A DNA stretch of 64,000 nucleotides, from contig NZ_LZIL01000009.1 of the NCBI RefSeq assembly GCF_001667075.1, forward strand, positions 62,001 through 126,000, read 5' to 3'. The notes under the pieces were generated by a model that saw nothing but the letters and a program-made list of their open reading frames with translations, was not told where the DNA came from and did not search any database. Positions 55,519-63,721 of this stretch are shown in pieces (the first letter of the stretch is position 1; each line of letters opens with the position of its first letter). Source of the DNA: Mycobacterium sp. 852014-52450_SCH5900713 (GTDB taxonomy: Bacteria; Actinomycetota; Actinomycetes; Mycobacteriales; Mycobacteriaceae). Position numbers and translations under genes: made by a program.

Positions 55519-56019
55519 CTAGGGTGACGGGACGACCGTGGACCGGCGCTGACCCCCGTTGCGCTCGTTCCAGAGCCGGTAGACGTCCACCGCGCCTTCT
55601 TGTGGCTGGTAGCGCATGGGCAGGCGCCGCCGGTCCCAACTCTTGGCGAATTCGTCGTAGAAGGTGGACACCTCGAAATACTTGCGGTCGTCGAGGTAGT
55701 ACTGCTCGTAGGCCTCGCGAGTAATAAGGAAGACGACTTCCTTGGGTGAGCAGTAATACAGCGAGCCGAGGCACATCGGACACGGATGGGCCATTACGTA
55801 GATCGTGCAGTCGACCAGGTGCTCGGTGCCCAGCTTCATGCACGCATCCCGGATGGCCAGGATTTCGGCGTGGGCGGTCGGGTCGCTCGTCTGTGCCACT
55901 TTGTTGGCACTCTCGGCGAGGACATCCCCGTCTTTGACGATCACGGTCGCGAACGGGCGACCGCCCTCCGCGACGTTGCGCCGGGCCAGGTCGATCGTCC
56001 GCTGGGCGAAGTCGGTCAT
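55519..56019 (-). CDS. Cytidine/deoxycytidylate-type nucleoside deaminase (Rv0828c homologue)
   Basis: 166 aa. Zinc-dependent deaminase: PTAHAEILAIRDAC (HAE, His zinc ligand and Glu proton shuttle near residue 53) and AHPCPMCLGSLYY (PCxxC near 80-85). The pattern is that of guanine/tRNA-adenosine type deaminases. Cytosolic; the base is not determined. ATG 56019. Terminates 47 nt before kmtR and may be separately transcribed. Confidence 0.88.
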   Translation of the reverse strand: MTDFAQRTIDLARRNVAEGGRPFATVIVKDGDVLAESANKVAQTSDPTAHAEILAIRDACMKLGTEHLVDCTIYVMAHPCPMCLGSLYYCSPKEVVFLITREAYEQYYLDDRKYFEVSTFYDEFAKSWDRRRLPMRYQPQEGAVDVYRLWNERNGGQRRSTVVPSP

Positions 56020-56109
56020 AGGCCGCAGGGTAGTCCCGCGGGATTTGGGGAGGAGTCCTGTGATACTGACTAGATTGTCTATTTAATTTTGGTCGGGATG
56101 AGGAGCACC

Positions 56110-57009
56110 ATGGCGCGCACCGATCGTGATCGTTGGGATTTGGCGACGAGCGTGGGGGCGACGGCGACGATGGTCGCCGCGCAGCGGGCCCTGTCCTCCG
56201 ACGCGAAGCTGATCGACGATCCCTATGCGGCGCCGCTCGTGCGCGCCGTCGGGATCGACGTCTACGTCCGGCTGGTGAACGGGGAGATCCCGGCCGGTGG
56301 GGCTTCCGAGTTCGATCCGTACCGGATGGCGCGAGGGATGGCTTGTCGCACAAGGTTTTACGACGACTTCTTCCTGGACGCAACCCGGAGCGGAATCGGC
56401 CAGGCGGTGATCCTCGCGTCGGGGCTGGACGCGCGCGCCTACCGCCTGCGGTGGCCGGCGGGCACCGTCGTCTACGAGGTCGACATGCCGGAGGTCATCG
56501 AATTCAAGACTCTGACCCTCGACGATCTGGGCGCCGAGCCGACCGCCGAGCGGCGCACCGTGGCCGTCGATCTGCGTGACGATTGGGCCACGGCGTTGCG
56601 CGATGCCGGATTCGACCCGCAGGCTCCCTCCGCGTGGAGCGCCGAGGGTCTGTTGGTGTATTTACCCGAGGAGGCCCAGGACGCGCTGTTCGACAACATC
56701 ACCGCGCTGAGCGCCCCCGGCAGCCGCCTGGCCTTCGACTTCGTGCCTGACACCGCCATTTTCGCCGACCCGCGCTGGCGGGCGCACCACGACCGGATGA
56801 GCGAGCTCGGCTTCGAGGTCGACTTCAACGACCTCGTCTATCACGGCGAGCGCAGCCACATCGTCGACCACCTCGACCAGCGCGGCTGGCGGACCTCGTC
56901 GCAGACGGTCGCGGAACTGCACGCGGCCAACGGCTTTGTCTACGCCGATGATGAGGTCGCCCAAGCCTTTGCCGATGTCACCTACAGCAGCGCGGTGCTC
57001 GGGCGCTGA
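56110..57009 (+). CDS. SAM-dependent methyltransferase, mycobacterial TIGR00027 family (Rv0830 homologue)
   Basis: 299 aa. Family pattern of class I SAM methyltransferases: [21 protein letters not shown] at the N-terminus, [38 protein letters not shown] (SAM-binding motif I near residue 105) and [19 protein letters not shown]. Often predicted O-methyltransferases with polyketide or fatty acid targets. ATG 56110 has a GAGGAG site. Ends 34 nt before tRNA-Lys. Confidence 0.9.
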   Translation: MARTDRDRWDLATSVGATATMVAAQRALSSDAKLIDDPYAAPLVRAVGIDVYVRLVNGEIPAGGASEFDPYRMARGMACRTRFYDDFFLDATRSGIGQAVILASGLDARAYRLRWPAGTVVYEVDMPEVIEFKTLTLDDLGAEPTAERRTVAVDLRDDWATALRDAGFDPQAPSAWSAEGLLVYLPEEAQDALFDNITALSAPGSRLAFDFVPDTAIFADPRWRAHHDRMSELGFEVDFNDLVYHGERSHIVDHLDQRGWRTSSQTVAELHAANGFVYADDEVAQAFADVTYSSAVLGR

Positions 57010-57042
57010 GCGCCGATCGACGCGGCCAACTAGCCGCTTTGG

Positions 57043-57115
57043 TGCCCCCACTAGGACTCGAACCTAGGACCTGCGGATTAAAAGTCCGTAGCTCTACCAA
57101 CTGAGCTATAGGGGC
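57043..57115 (-). tRNA. tRNA-Lys (anticodon TTT)
   Basis: 73 nt. Acceptor GCCCCTA pairs with TGGGGGC; anticodon loop ACTTTTAAT; T-loop GGTTCGAGTCC. The encoded CCA is at 57040-57042 on the minus strand. Confidence 0.95.
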
Positions 57116-57239
57116 CGCGGAGATTCAGGATACTTGGGCCCGAAAGCCGGCTCGTTTGAGGATTGGGCACACAGTGACCTAAGCTGACGTGGCTCCTAAC
57201 GAAACCACGTTGCGAGTACCCCGGAGTGATTCGGTTCTG

Positions 57240-57312
57240 GCCCCCATCGTCTAGTGGCCTAGGACGCCGCCCTTTCACGGCGGTAGCACGGGTTCGAATC
57301 CCGTTGGGGGTA
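57240..57312 (+). tRNA. tRNA-Glu (anticodon TTC)
   Basis: 73 nt. Acceptor GCCCCCA with TGGGGGT (a terminal G-U), D-loop TCTAGTGGCC, anticodon loop CTTTCAC, T-loop GGTTCGAATCC. CCA is not encoded (discriminator A followed by CGC). Confidence 0.95.
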
Positions 57313-57341
57313 CGCGACGCGGTGACGCGGAGCAGCAGCAA

Positions 57342-57415
57342 GGCCCTGTGGCGCAGTTGGTTAGCGCGCCGCCCTGTCACGGCGGAGGTCGCGGGTTCGA
57401 GTCCCGTCAGGGTCG
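57342..57415 (+). tRNA. tRNA-Asp (anticodon GTC)
   Basis: 74 nt. Acceptor GGCCCTG with CAGGGTC, anticodon loop CTGTCAC, T-loop GGTTCGAGTCC, discriminator G. CCA encoded at 57416-57418. Confidence 0.95.
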
Positions 57416-57444
57416 CCAACTCGGCGAGGCACTACATGCCTTCC

Positions 57445-57518
57445 GGCCAGGTAGCTCAGTCGGTACGAGCGTCCGCCTGAAAAGCGGAAGGTCGGCGGTT
57501 CGATCCCGCCCCTGGCCA
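57445..57518 (+). tRNA. tRNA-Phe (anticodon GAA)
   Basis: 74 nt. Acceptor GGCCAGG with CCTGGCC, anticodon loop CTGAAAA, T-loop GGTTCGATCCC. CCA encoded at 57519-57521. The variable region starts immediately after it. Confidence 0.95.
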
Positions 57519-57613
57519 CCAGTCTTGAGGACAGGGAATTGTCCTTTAAGCCACCGCGTTAAATCCGGCACGCTCTCGGTGCCGGGACTGCTAACCCACA
57601 TACTTGGCGGTCT

Positions 57614-57772
57614 CACGGGCCGTCGGCGCTTGCGTCCGCAGGATTGCTCGATGGGCGGACCCTGACCTCGTGGCCGGGCATCCGCGACGACCTGGTAAAG
57701 GTCGGCGCCACCTGGCTCGACCGGGAGGCGGTGCGCGACCGGAACCTCGTCCCGAGTCGGGCGCCACAGAAC
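57614..57772 (+). pseudogene. Fragment of a DJ-1/PfpI-family gene
   Basis: Fifty-three codons reading HGPSALASAGLLDGRTLTSW followed by PGIRDDLVKVGATWLDREAV and RDRNLVPSRAPQN match the C-terminal third of PfpI/DJ-1 proteins, downstream of the catalytic Cys (the C in CHGP is replaced by S, preceded by unrelated sequence). The rest of the gene is absent and the end loses the family tail. It occupies most of the 379-nt gap between tRNA-Phe and the UvrA paralogue. No start codon or ribosome binding site. The remaining 57519-57613 and 57773-57897 show no other gene; the latter carries the uvrA-like promoter. Confidence 0.7.
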
Positions 57773-57897
57773 ACACCATCGTCTTGGCCGACTGGACGGA
57801 TAACGATTCGTTCCACCCGTACCCGTATGCGCGCTGCGACGGTGAGCAGCAAACATCATGCTTGCTGGGCTGCAGCGCGGGTACTCGTCTGAGCACG

Positions 57898-60444
57898 ATG
57901 ACAGTGAAATCCGACCTGCGCACTGATGAAATCGACTCATGTGTGCGCGTTTACGGGACGCGGGTCCACAATCTACGTGGTGTCGACGTCGTAGCGCCCC
58001 GCGACGCGCTGGTCGCGTTCACCGGGATCTCCGGATCCGGCAAATCGTCATTGGCGTTCGGGACCATCTATGCCGAGGCCCAGCGTCGCTACTTCGAATC
58101 CGTCGCCCCGTACGCCCGTCGGTTGCTGCTGCCAGCCGGCGCGCCCAAGGTGGATGACATCACGGGCCTACCGCCCGCCGTCGCATTGCAGCAGCGCCGC
58201 GGTTCGGCAACGTCGCGGTCGACGGTCGGCACCGTCACCACCCTGTCGAACCTGCTGAGGATGTTGTTCTCGCGCGCCGGAACCTACCCTCCGGGGGCCA
58301 CTGAACGACTGGACTCCGATGCGTTCTCCCCGAACACCGCGGTGGGGGCGTGTCCCGAATGCCACGGATTGGGGCGAATTCATCGGGTGACGGAGGAGTC
58401 ACTTGTACCTGACCCGTCGCTGACCATCCGTGAAGGCGCCGTCGCCGCATGGCCGGGCGCGTGGCAGGGCCAGAACTTACGTGACATCCTCATCACGTTG
58501 GGGTACGACATCGACAAGCCATGGCGGAAACTGCCCAAGCGTCAACGCAATTGGATTCTGTTCACCGATGAGCAGCCAACGGTCGAAATTGACCCGCGCC
58601 AGCACCCGGTGCAGGCCGACTATTACTACAACGGGACGTTCTCCAGTGCCGAGCGCCACGTCCGCCACACGTTGGCCAATTCCCATAGCCCGATGATGCG
58701 CCGTCGCGTACTGCAATTCGTCGACACCGTCGAATGCCCGGTATGCGACGGTTCCGGGCTGCGACCGGAAGCGCTGAAGGTAACATTCGCCGGGCACACC
58801 ATCGCCGACTACGCGGCAATGCCGCTGGCCGATCTTGCTGACACGTTGCGCCCGACGGCTTCTCGGACCGATGCCGCCCCCGCGTACGAGTCAACGGAAT
58901 CGGGCGAGTTGACAGAAGTGGCGACGATGATCGCCGCCGATCTGGTCGCACGCCTTCAGGTACTCGTCGACCTCGGCCTCGGCTACCTCACACTTAGTCG
59001 CCGCACCCCGACAGTGTCACCGGGCGAATTGCAACGGTTGCGGCTGGCCACCCAACTGCGCGCCGGGTTGTTCGGCGTGCTTTACGTGCTCGACGAGCCG
59101 TCGGCCGGGCTGCACCCAGCGGACGCCGAACCGCTGCTCGAGGTGCTCGATCGCCTACGGCGCGCCGGCAATTCGCTATTCGTGGTCGAGCACGACATGA
59201 ATGTGGTACGCCGTGCCGATTGGGTCGTCGATGTCGGACCCGGGGCCGGGGAGTTTGGCGGCAGTGTGCTCTACAGCGGGCCGGTGCCGGGTCTCGCCGA
59301 CATCGAGGGATCGGTCACTCGCAGGTACCTCTTCGATGGGGCCAGGCCGGCGCCCCGTGAACCGCGGACGCGGTCCGGGCAGTTGCGACTGCGCGGGATC
59401 TGCTTCCACAATTTGCGCGACCTCGACGTGGACCTGCCGCTTGGTGTGTACACCGCGGTCACCGGAGTGTCCGGTTCCGGCAAGTCAACGCTCGTCGTCA
59501 AGGTCCTCGGCGACGTTGTGCACAGCCATCTCGGTACGGGACGCGCAGCCGAGCCGGGCGAATCTGGTAACGACGAAACCGACACCGAGATCGTCGATCT
59601 CGATCACGACGCGAGCGTCGGCGTGACGGCAGAAGGTGTCGAGGAGATCAATCGGCTGGTATCTGTCGACCAGCGCCCGATCGGACGCACGCCGCGCTCG
59701 ACGCTGGCGACCTACACCGGCTTGTTCGACGCCGTGCGCCACGAATTCGCCGCGACTGCCAAGGCTCGTCGGCGCGGTTGGACAGCGGGCCGGTTTTCGT
59801 TCAATGTGCCCGAAGGGCGGTGTCCCACCTGTCAGGGGGAGGGGTTCGTCTCCGTCGAATTGTTGTTTCTGCCGGGCACATACGCCACCTGCCCGGCGTG
59901 TCAAGGAGCGCGTTACTCGGACGAGACACTCGAGGTGCGGTACCGCGATCGCACGATCGCCGACGTGCTCGCGATGACCGTCGACGAGGCCTCGGGCTTT
60001 CTTGCCGACGTGACAAAGGCGGCGCGGAGCTTGACTACGTTGCGAGACGTCGGACTGGGGTATCTCCGTCTCGGACAGCCCGCGACTGAGCTATCAGGTG
60101 GCGAGGCGCAGCGGATTAAGCTCGCCTCCGAACTCCAGCGACCGCGCCGAGGGCATACCCTCTACGTCCTCGACGAGCCGACGACCGGGCTTCATCCCGC
60201 AGATGTGGATCTGCTCGATCGTCAACTGCACCGCCTGGTCGAGGCGGGCAATACCGTGGTGGTGGCCGAACATGACATGCGGATGGTCGCGGGTGCGGAC
60301 TGGGTGATCGACCTAGGGCCTGGAGCCGGCAGCGACGGTGGACAGGTTGTCGCGGCGGGCACGCCGAATGAGGTTGCACGTACGAAACACAGCCGAACGG
60401 CGCCGTATTTGGCGAAGCAGCTGATGCCGTCTCCTACTCGGTGA
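57898..60444 (+). CDS. UvrA paralogue (UvrA2/DrrC-type ABC ATPase)
   Basis: 848 aa, shorter than UvrA (about 970). Two ABC modules: Walker A GISGSGKSSLAFGTIYAEAQRRY near residue 42 and GVSGSGKSTLVVKVLGDV near 525; Walker B VLDEPSAGLH and VLDEPTTGLH; zinc modules CPECHGLGR, CPVCDGSGL, CPTCQGEGF and CPACQGARY. The second signature is LSGGEAQR, but the first is VSPGELQR. UvrA2 proteins are linked to drug or DNA-adduct tolerance. ATG 57898 has a weak ribosome binding site; a long upstream extension is not conserved. Follows the PfpI remnant. Confidence 0.88.
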   Translation: MTVKSDLRTDEIDSCVRVYGTRVHNLRGVDVVAPRDALVAFTGISGSGKSSLAFGTIYAEAQRRYFESVAPYARRLLLPAGAPKVDDITGLPPAVALQQRRGSATSRSTVGTVTTLSNLLRMLFSRAGTYPPGATERLDSDAFSPNTAVGACPECHGLGRIHRVTEESLVPDPSLTIREGAVAAWPGAWQGQNLRDILITLGYDIDKPWRKLPKRQRNWILFTDEQPTVEIDPRQHPVQADYYYNGTFSSAERHVRHTLANSHSPMMRRRVLQFVDTVECPVCDGSGLRPEALKVTFAGHTIADYAAMPLADLADTLRPTASRTDAAPAYESTESGELTEVATMIAADLVARLQVLVDLGLGYLTLSRRTPTVSPGELQRLRLATQLRAGLFGVLYVLDEPSAGLHPADAEPLLEVLDRLRRAGNSLFVVEHDMNVVRRADWVVDVGPGAGEFGGSVLYSGPVPGLADIEGSVTRRYLFDGARPAPREPRTRSGQLRLRGICFHNLRDLDVDLPLGVYTAVTGVSGSGKSTLVVKVLGDVVHSHLGTGRAAEPGESGNDETDTEIVDLDHDASVGVTAEGVEEINRLVSVDQRPIGRTPRSTLATYTGLFDAVRHEFAATAKARRRGWTAGRFSFNVPEGRCPTCQGEGFVSVELLFLPGTYATCPACQGARYSDETLEVRYRDRTIADVLAMTVDEASGFLADVTKAARSLTTLRDVGLGYLRLGQPATELSGGEAQRIKLASELQRPRRGHTLYVLDEPTTGLHPADVDLLDRQLHRLVEAGNTVVVAEHDMRMVAGADWVIDLGPGAGSDGGQVVAAGTPNEVARTKHSRTAPYLAKQLMPSPTR

Positions 60445-60500
60445 AAACCTTGTCGGTTTTGACGAAAACCACTCGTAGCCACGGCCAGGCGGGCTGTCGC

Positions 60501-60575
60501 CGGTACCGCTACGAGCCCACCTTGCTGCTGGGCAGGCTTACCGAGTTGAACGTCGAGTTCACGCCGGTGGGCTGA
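60501..60575 (+). pseudogene. Possible cytochrome P450 C-terminal remnant
   Basis: Twenty-four codons RYRYEPTLLLGRLTELNVEF then TPVG and a stop resemble the final strand (YEPTxxLRGLxxLxVxFTP) of mycobacterial P450s. No heme motif or other part is nearby, and it overlaps the end of the CocE gene on the other strand. Short match, so tentative. Confidence 0.3.
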
Positions 60576-62274
60576 GCACCGGAATCAACAACCGCGACGA
60601 CGAGCGCACGGTGTTAAGGCTGGAGGTGCCGACGCTGGCATGCCGGAAATTCATGATCGCCGGCGTCGACGGGTCCTGGTCGTCGCTGGTGAGCGTCAGC
60701 CGAATGCGGTGGCCCGCCTTGAACCGGCGTGCGTTGGGAACCAACGGGATTCGATACTCGATATCCTCTCCCGGCGGCACCGCTTGCGGCGTGCGGCAGG
60801 GCAGCACCGGCGCACCGGGCCGGCTGGACGCGTCGTCGACCTCCCGCAGGCTGGCGCGCAACCAGCCCGCGGTCACGTCGGTCGTCTTCCCGTCGGGCGC
60901 CACGTCCTGCAGCGTCGCGATCCACGCGGTGTCCATCGCCGTCGCCGAGGCCACCAGCCGCAGCTCGATATCACCGACCACATCGACGTCCTGGCTCAGC
61001 GGCTCGCTGGTCCACACCAACAGCGACGACGGATCGATCTCGCTGGCTTTGACGCGGCCCAGACCTGACCCCAGCACCATGAATTCGCGACCTCCCGGCT
61101 CGCCCTCGTCCGCATCCAGACCGCCGTCGGCACGCAGGGCCAGCTCACGATGCAATGCGTTCGGCGGCCAGGAGTCGGCCGTTCGCCACTCGTCGGCGCC
61201 TGGCAAGAAGTAGCGGATCGGCGGCCCGTCGGTGATCCCGGTGTCGCGGCCCTTCAACCAGTGGTCATACCAGGCCAATGCCTCGGTGTGCATGCTTTCC
61301 CATGGCCAGGTCAGCCCGAACTCACCGAGCATGCCCATTCGCACACACCCGTTGTCCGACAACGCGTTCCAGGCGGCGAAGGTCGACGGCAGGTGCAGCG
61401 GCACGTTCTGCCAGTCGCACCCCAAGTAGACCGGGATGTCGATTTCCTTGAGCAGTGGCAGCAGGTTTCGTTCTTCCCACCACTCGTCGCGCGTCGGGTG
61501 CTTGACCGCCGCCTCCTGCCATAGTTCGTCCCACGGGTGGGGGTTGTGGGGCAGCCTGAGCAGTTGGCGCAGCATGGTGACCGCCGCCTCGCCGTTCATG
61601 GTCTCGAACTTCTTGTGTACGCCCGGACTGTTGAGGACGCGCCGCGCCAACCCGACAGGCTTGCTGCGCCACAGCTTGTCGCTGCGGTCGGACGTCAGGC
61701 CCATCATGGCGAGAAACGGGGTGATGAACGACGAACTCAACAGCCCGTGGTGGTTGGCGCCCTCGTACAGGTCGCTCGTCACGGCAAGGGGAAAGATCGC
61801 TTTGAGGTGCGGCGGCCGCTCGACGGCCGCCTCGAGTTGGGTCATCGCGAAATAACTGATGCCGATCATGCCGACGTTTCCGTCGCACCACGGCTGCGCC
61901 GCAACCCACTCCACCAGGTCATGCACATCCCGGCGTTCCTGCGCGTCGAAGAAGTTGAACGTGCCCTCGGAGCCGCAGGTGCCGCGGAGGTTGGCGATGA
62001 CATGCACATAGCCGCGTGGCACCCAGAAGTCCGTCTTGCCGGCCTCGATGAAACCCGCCGGGGCGCCGAGGTCCTGCATCTGCCGCGGATATGGCGAGGC
62101 GGCCAACAGCGCCGGGAACCGGCCGTCGGCATCGGGCCGGTGCACGTCGGCCAAAAGCGTTGCGCCGTCCCGCATTCTGATCGCGGTATTGATGTCGGTG
62201 CGCGACGCGTATCGCGGCTCGCTGAGGTTCCGGTATTCCCGACCGGTGGTCTGCGGGCCGTTGAGAATGGTCAT
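60559..62274 (-). CDS. CocE/NonD-family alpha/beta hydrolase (X-Pro dipeptidyl-peptidase type)
   Basis: 571 aa. The N-terminal hydrolase domain has RMRDGATLLADVHRPDADGRFPAL, VPRGYVHVIANLRGTCGSEG and the nucleophile elbow GNVGMIGISYFAMTQLEAA with catalytic Ser near residue 145; a helical cap and a C-terminal jelly-roll (about 390-560) follow, as in CocE cocaine esterase and PepX. The substrate is probably an ester or amide. ATG 62274 is 6 nt from TAGCGT, leaderless. Divergent from the TetR gene with two shared operators. Confidence 0.9.
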   Translation of the reverse strand: MTILNGPQTTGREYRNLSEPRYASRTDINTAIRMRDGATLLADVHRPDADGRFPALLAASPYPRQMQDLGAPAGFIEAGKTDFWVPRGYVHVIANLRGTCGSEGTFNFFDAQERRDVHDLVEWVAAQPWCDGNVGMIGISYFAMTQLEAAVERPPHLKAIFPLAVTSDLYEGANHHGLLSSSFITPFLAMMGLTSDRSDKLWRSKPVGLARRVLNSPGVHKKFETMNGEAAVTMLRQLLRLPHNPHPWDELWQEAAVKHPTRDEWWEERNLLPLLKEIDIPVYLGCDWQNVPLHLPSTFAAWNALSDNGCVRMGMLGEFGLTWPWESMHTEALAWYDHWLKGRDTGITDGPPIRYFLPGADEWRTADSWPPNALHRELALRADGGLDADEGEPGGREFMVLGSGLGRVKASEIDPSSLLVWTSEPLSQDVDVVGDIELRLVASATAMDTAWIATLQDVAPDGKTTDVTAGWLRASLREVDDASSRPGAPVLPCRTPQAVPPGEDIEYRIPLVPNARRFKAGHRIRLTLTSDDQDPSTPAIMNFRHASVGTSSLNTVRSSSRLLIPVLSPPA

Positions 62275-62275
62275 A

Positions 62276-62317
62276 GTTTCACGCTACGTTGAAACTAGTC
62301 TCAACGCAAGATGAAAC
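62276..62317. promoter_or_regulatory. Two tandem GT[T/C]TCA-N8-TGAAAC operators
   Basis: Site 1 is GTTTCA-N8-TGAAAC (62276-62295), perfect arms. Site 2 is GTCTCA-N8-TGAAAC (62298-62317), one mismatch. The two are 22 bp apart, two helical turns, and their junction forms GTTGAAACTAGTCTCAAC. Site 1 covers the CocE -10 (TAGCGT), and site 2 lies 6 nt before the TetR -10 (TATGGT). Confidence 0.7.
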
Positions 62318-62335
62318 TTCGGGTATGGTGGGGCG

Positions 62336-62935
62336 GTGCCGCAGCGATCGATCACCCCCGGCCCGCGCGACGAGCGCGGCGTGCTTGCGGCGCGCATTCT
62401 GGCCGCTGCCCGCGACGAATTCGCCGAACATGGCTGGGCCGGCACGGCCATTCGTGCCGTCGCGCGGACCGCGGACGTCGACCCGGCGCTGATCTATCAC
62501 TATTACGGATCCAAGGAGGGCCTGCTCGGCGCCGCCACCACGCCGCCGCAGAAGTGGCTCGATGCGGTGGCCGCGACGTGGGCGACGCCCACGGCCGATC
62601 TGGGACGGCAATTGATCCGCACCGTGCTGGACACCTGGACCGATGACGAAGTCGGGCCGATCCTGCGGGCGGTGGTGCTGACCGCCGCCCATGAAGACAA
62701 GACCCGAGACAAGCTGCGGCTGATCGTCGAACGCGGACTGATCGGCGGTTCCACCCTGGGCGCCGACGAGGACGAACGACTGCGGCGCAGTGGCTTGATC
62801 GCCACTCAACTGATCGGCTTCGCATTGTTGCGTTACGTCTGGAAGATGGAGCCGATCGCCTCGATGCCCGAGGACGAGGTGGTGGCGGCGATGGCGCCGA
62901 ACCTGCAACGCTACGTCGAGGGCGACATCTCCTAA
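62336..62935 (+). CDS. TetR-family repressor of the CocE hydrolase
   Basis: 199 aa. Helix-turn-helix at about residues 12-65 (RGVLAARILAAARDEFAEHGWAGTAIRAVARTADVDPALIYHYYGSKEGLL). The C-terminal domain is typical TetR_C (ERGLIGGSTLG, LIATQLIGFALLRYVWKMEPI). GTG 62336 lies 6 nt after TATGGT and has no ribosome binding site. Its start and the divergent CocE start flank two tandem operators. Confidence 0.9.
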   Translation: MPQRSITPGPRDERGVLAARILAAARDEFAEHGWAGTAIRAVARTADVDPALIYHYYGSKEGLLGAATTPPQKWLDAVAATWATPTADLGRQLIRTVLDTWTDDEVGPILRAVVLTAAHEDKTRDKLRLIVERGLIGGSTLGADEDERLRRSGLIATQLIGFALLRYVWKMEPIASMPEDEVVAAMAPNLQRYVEGDIS

Positions 62936-62977
62936 CAGATAACGCGACTCGGCGCGGCCAACCGCCACAATGACCGG

Positions 62978-63664
62978 ATGCGTCACTTGCGCCCCGCCCT
63001 TGCGCTAGCGGTCGCGGTCTGCGGGATGGGGACCGCCCAGGCGAGTCCCGATGTCCCGCCGGTAAGCGATGCGGCGCGCGCGGCTGGATTCGTCGACGTC
63101 CGCAGCGTGGTCCCCGACGCCGTCATCGACCTGCGCTACGCGACGACCAACAACTTCACCCACACACAGCTGTACCCCTCCGACTCCCGATGCCTGGTGC
63201 ACCAAACGATGGCCCCCGGGCTGGCGGCGGCCGCCACGGCGCTGCGCCCGCAGGGGCACCTGCTCGTGTTTTGGGACTGCTACCGGCCCCACGACGTTCA
63301 GGTCAAGATGTTCAACGTCGTGCCCAACCCGGCGTGGGTCGCCCGGCCCGGGCAGTATGCGCACAGCCATGAGTCGGGGCGCTCAGTGGACGTGACGTTG
63401 ACGACGACGCAGCAGCCGTGCGCGTCCGGCCTGCACGCGGACGGGCTCTGCTTGGCCGACATGGGCACCGACTTCGATGATTTCTCTTCACGCGCAAACG
63501 CTTTCGCAACCCAGGGGGTCAGCACCGACGCCCAGGCGAACCGGGCGACCCTGCGGGACGCCATGAAGTACGGCGGGCTCGCCCCGTACTCCGGGGAGTG
63601 GTGGCATTTCGATGGCCCCGGTGCCGCGGTCGACCGCCCGATCCTCAACGTTCCAGTGGATTGA
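62978..63664 (+). CDS. VanX-type D-Ala-D-Ala dipeptidase, LpqR-like
   Basis: 228 aa. Peptidase M15D: the zinc motif SHESGRSVDVTL (SxHxxGxxxD) near residue 129 and EWWHFDG near 208 supply His/Asp/His, and FWDCYRPHDVQVKMF carries a catalytic Arg. An N-terminal signal peptide LALAVAVCGMGTAQA is cleaved at AQA-S, and the Cys is not in a good lipobox, so this copy may be secreted rather than lipid-anchored, unlike the name LpqR implies. It removes D-Ala-D-Ala or trims peptidoglycan stem peptides. ATG 62978. Confidence 0.9.
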   Translation: MRHLRPALALAVAVCGMGTAQASPDVPPVSDAARAAGFVDVRSVVPDAVIDLRYATTNNFTHTQLYPSDSRCLVHQTMAPGLAAAATALRPQGHLLVFWDCYRPHDVQVKMFNVVPNPAWVARPGQYAHSHESGRSVDVTLTTTQQPCASGLHADGLCLADMGTDFDDFSSRANAFATQGVSTDAQANRATLRDAMKYGGLAPYSGEWWHFDGPGAAVDRPILNVPVD

Positions 63665-63675
63665 ATCTCATATAG

Positions 63676-63691
63676 TGAAATACAAGTTTCA
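63676..63691. promoter_or_regulatory. TGAAA-N6-TTTCA dyad upstream of the last methyltransferase
   Basis: TGAAATACAAGTTTCA, 31 nt before the ATG in an AT-rich spacer. It contains the AGTTTCA box found in the CocE/TetR operators but in the opposite arm order. Weak signal. Confidence 0.4.
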
Positions 63692-63721
63692 TATTATGGA
63701 ATCTCGGCTTACGCTTCGGGC

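Noticed and set aside
57519..57900. Integration site with a repeat of the tRNA-Phe end
   Set aside because: I found no second copy of the tRNA 3' end before the CocE gene, so a classical att site is not supported.
57407..57940. 177-codon minus-strand ORF over the tRNA-Phe and PfpI remnant
   Set aside because: It runs antisense through a tRNA and shows Arg/Pro/Ser-rich translation typical of a shadow frame.
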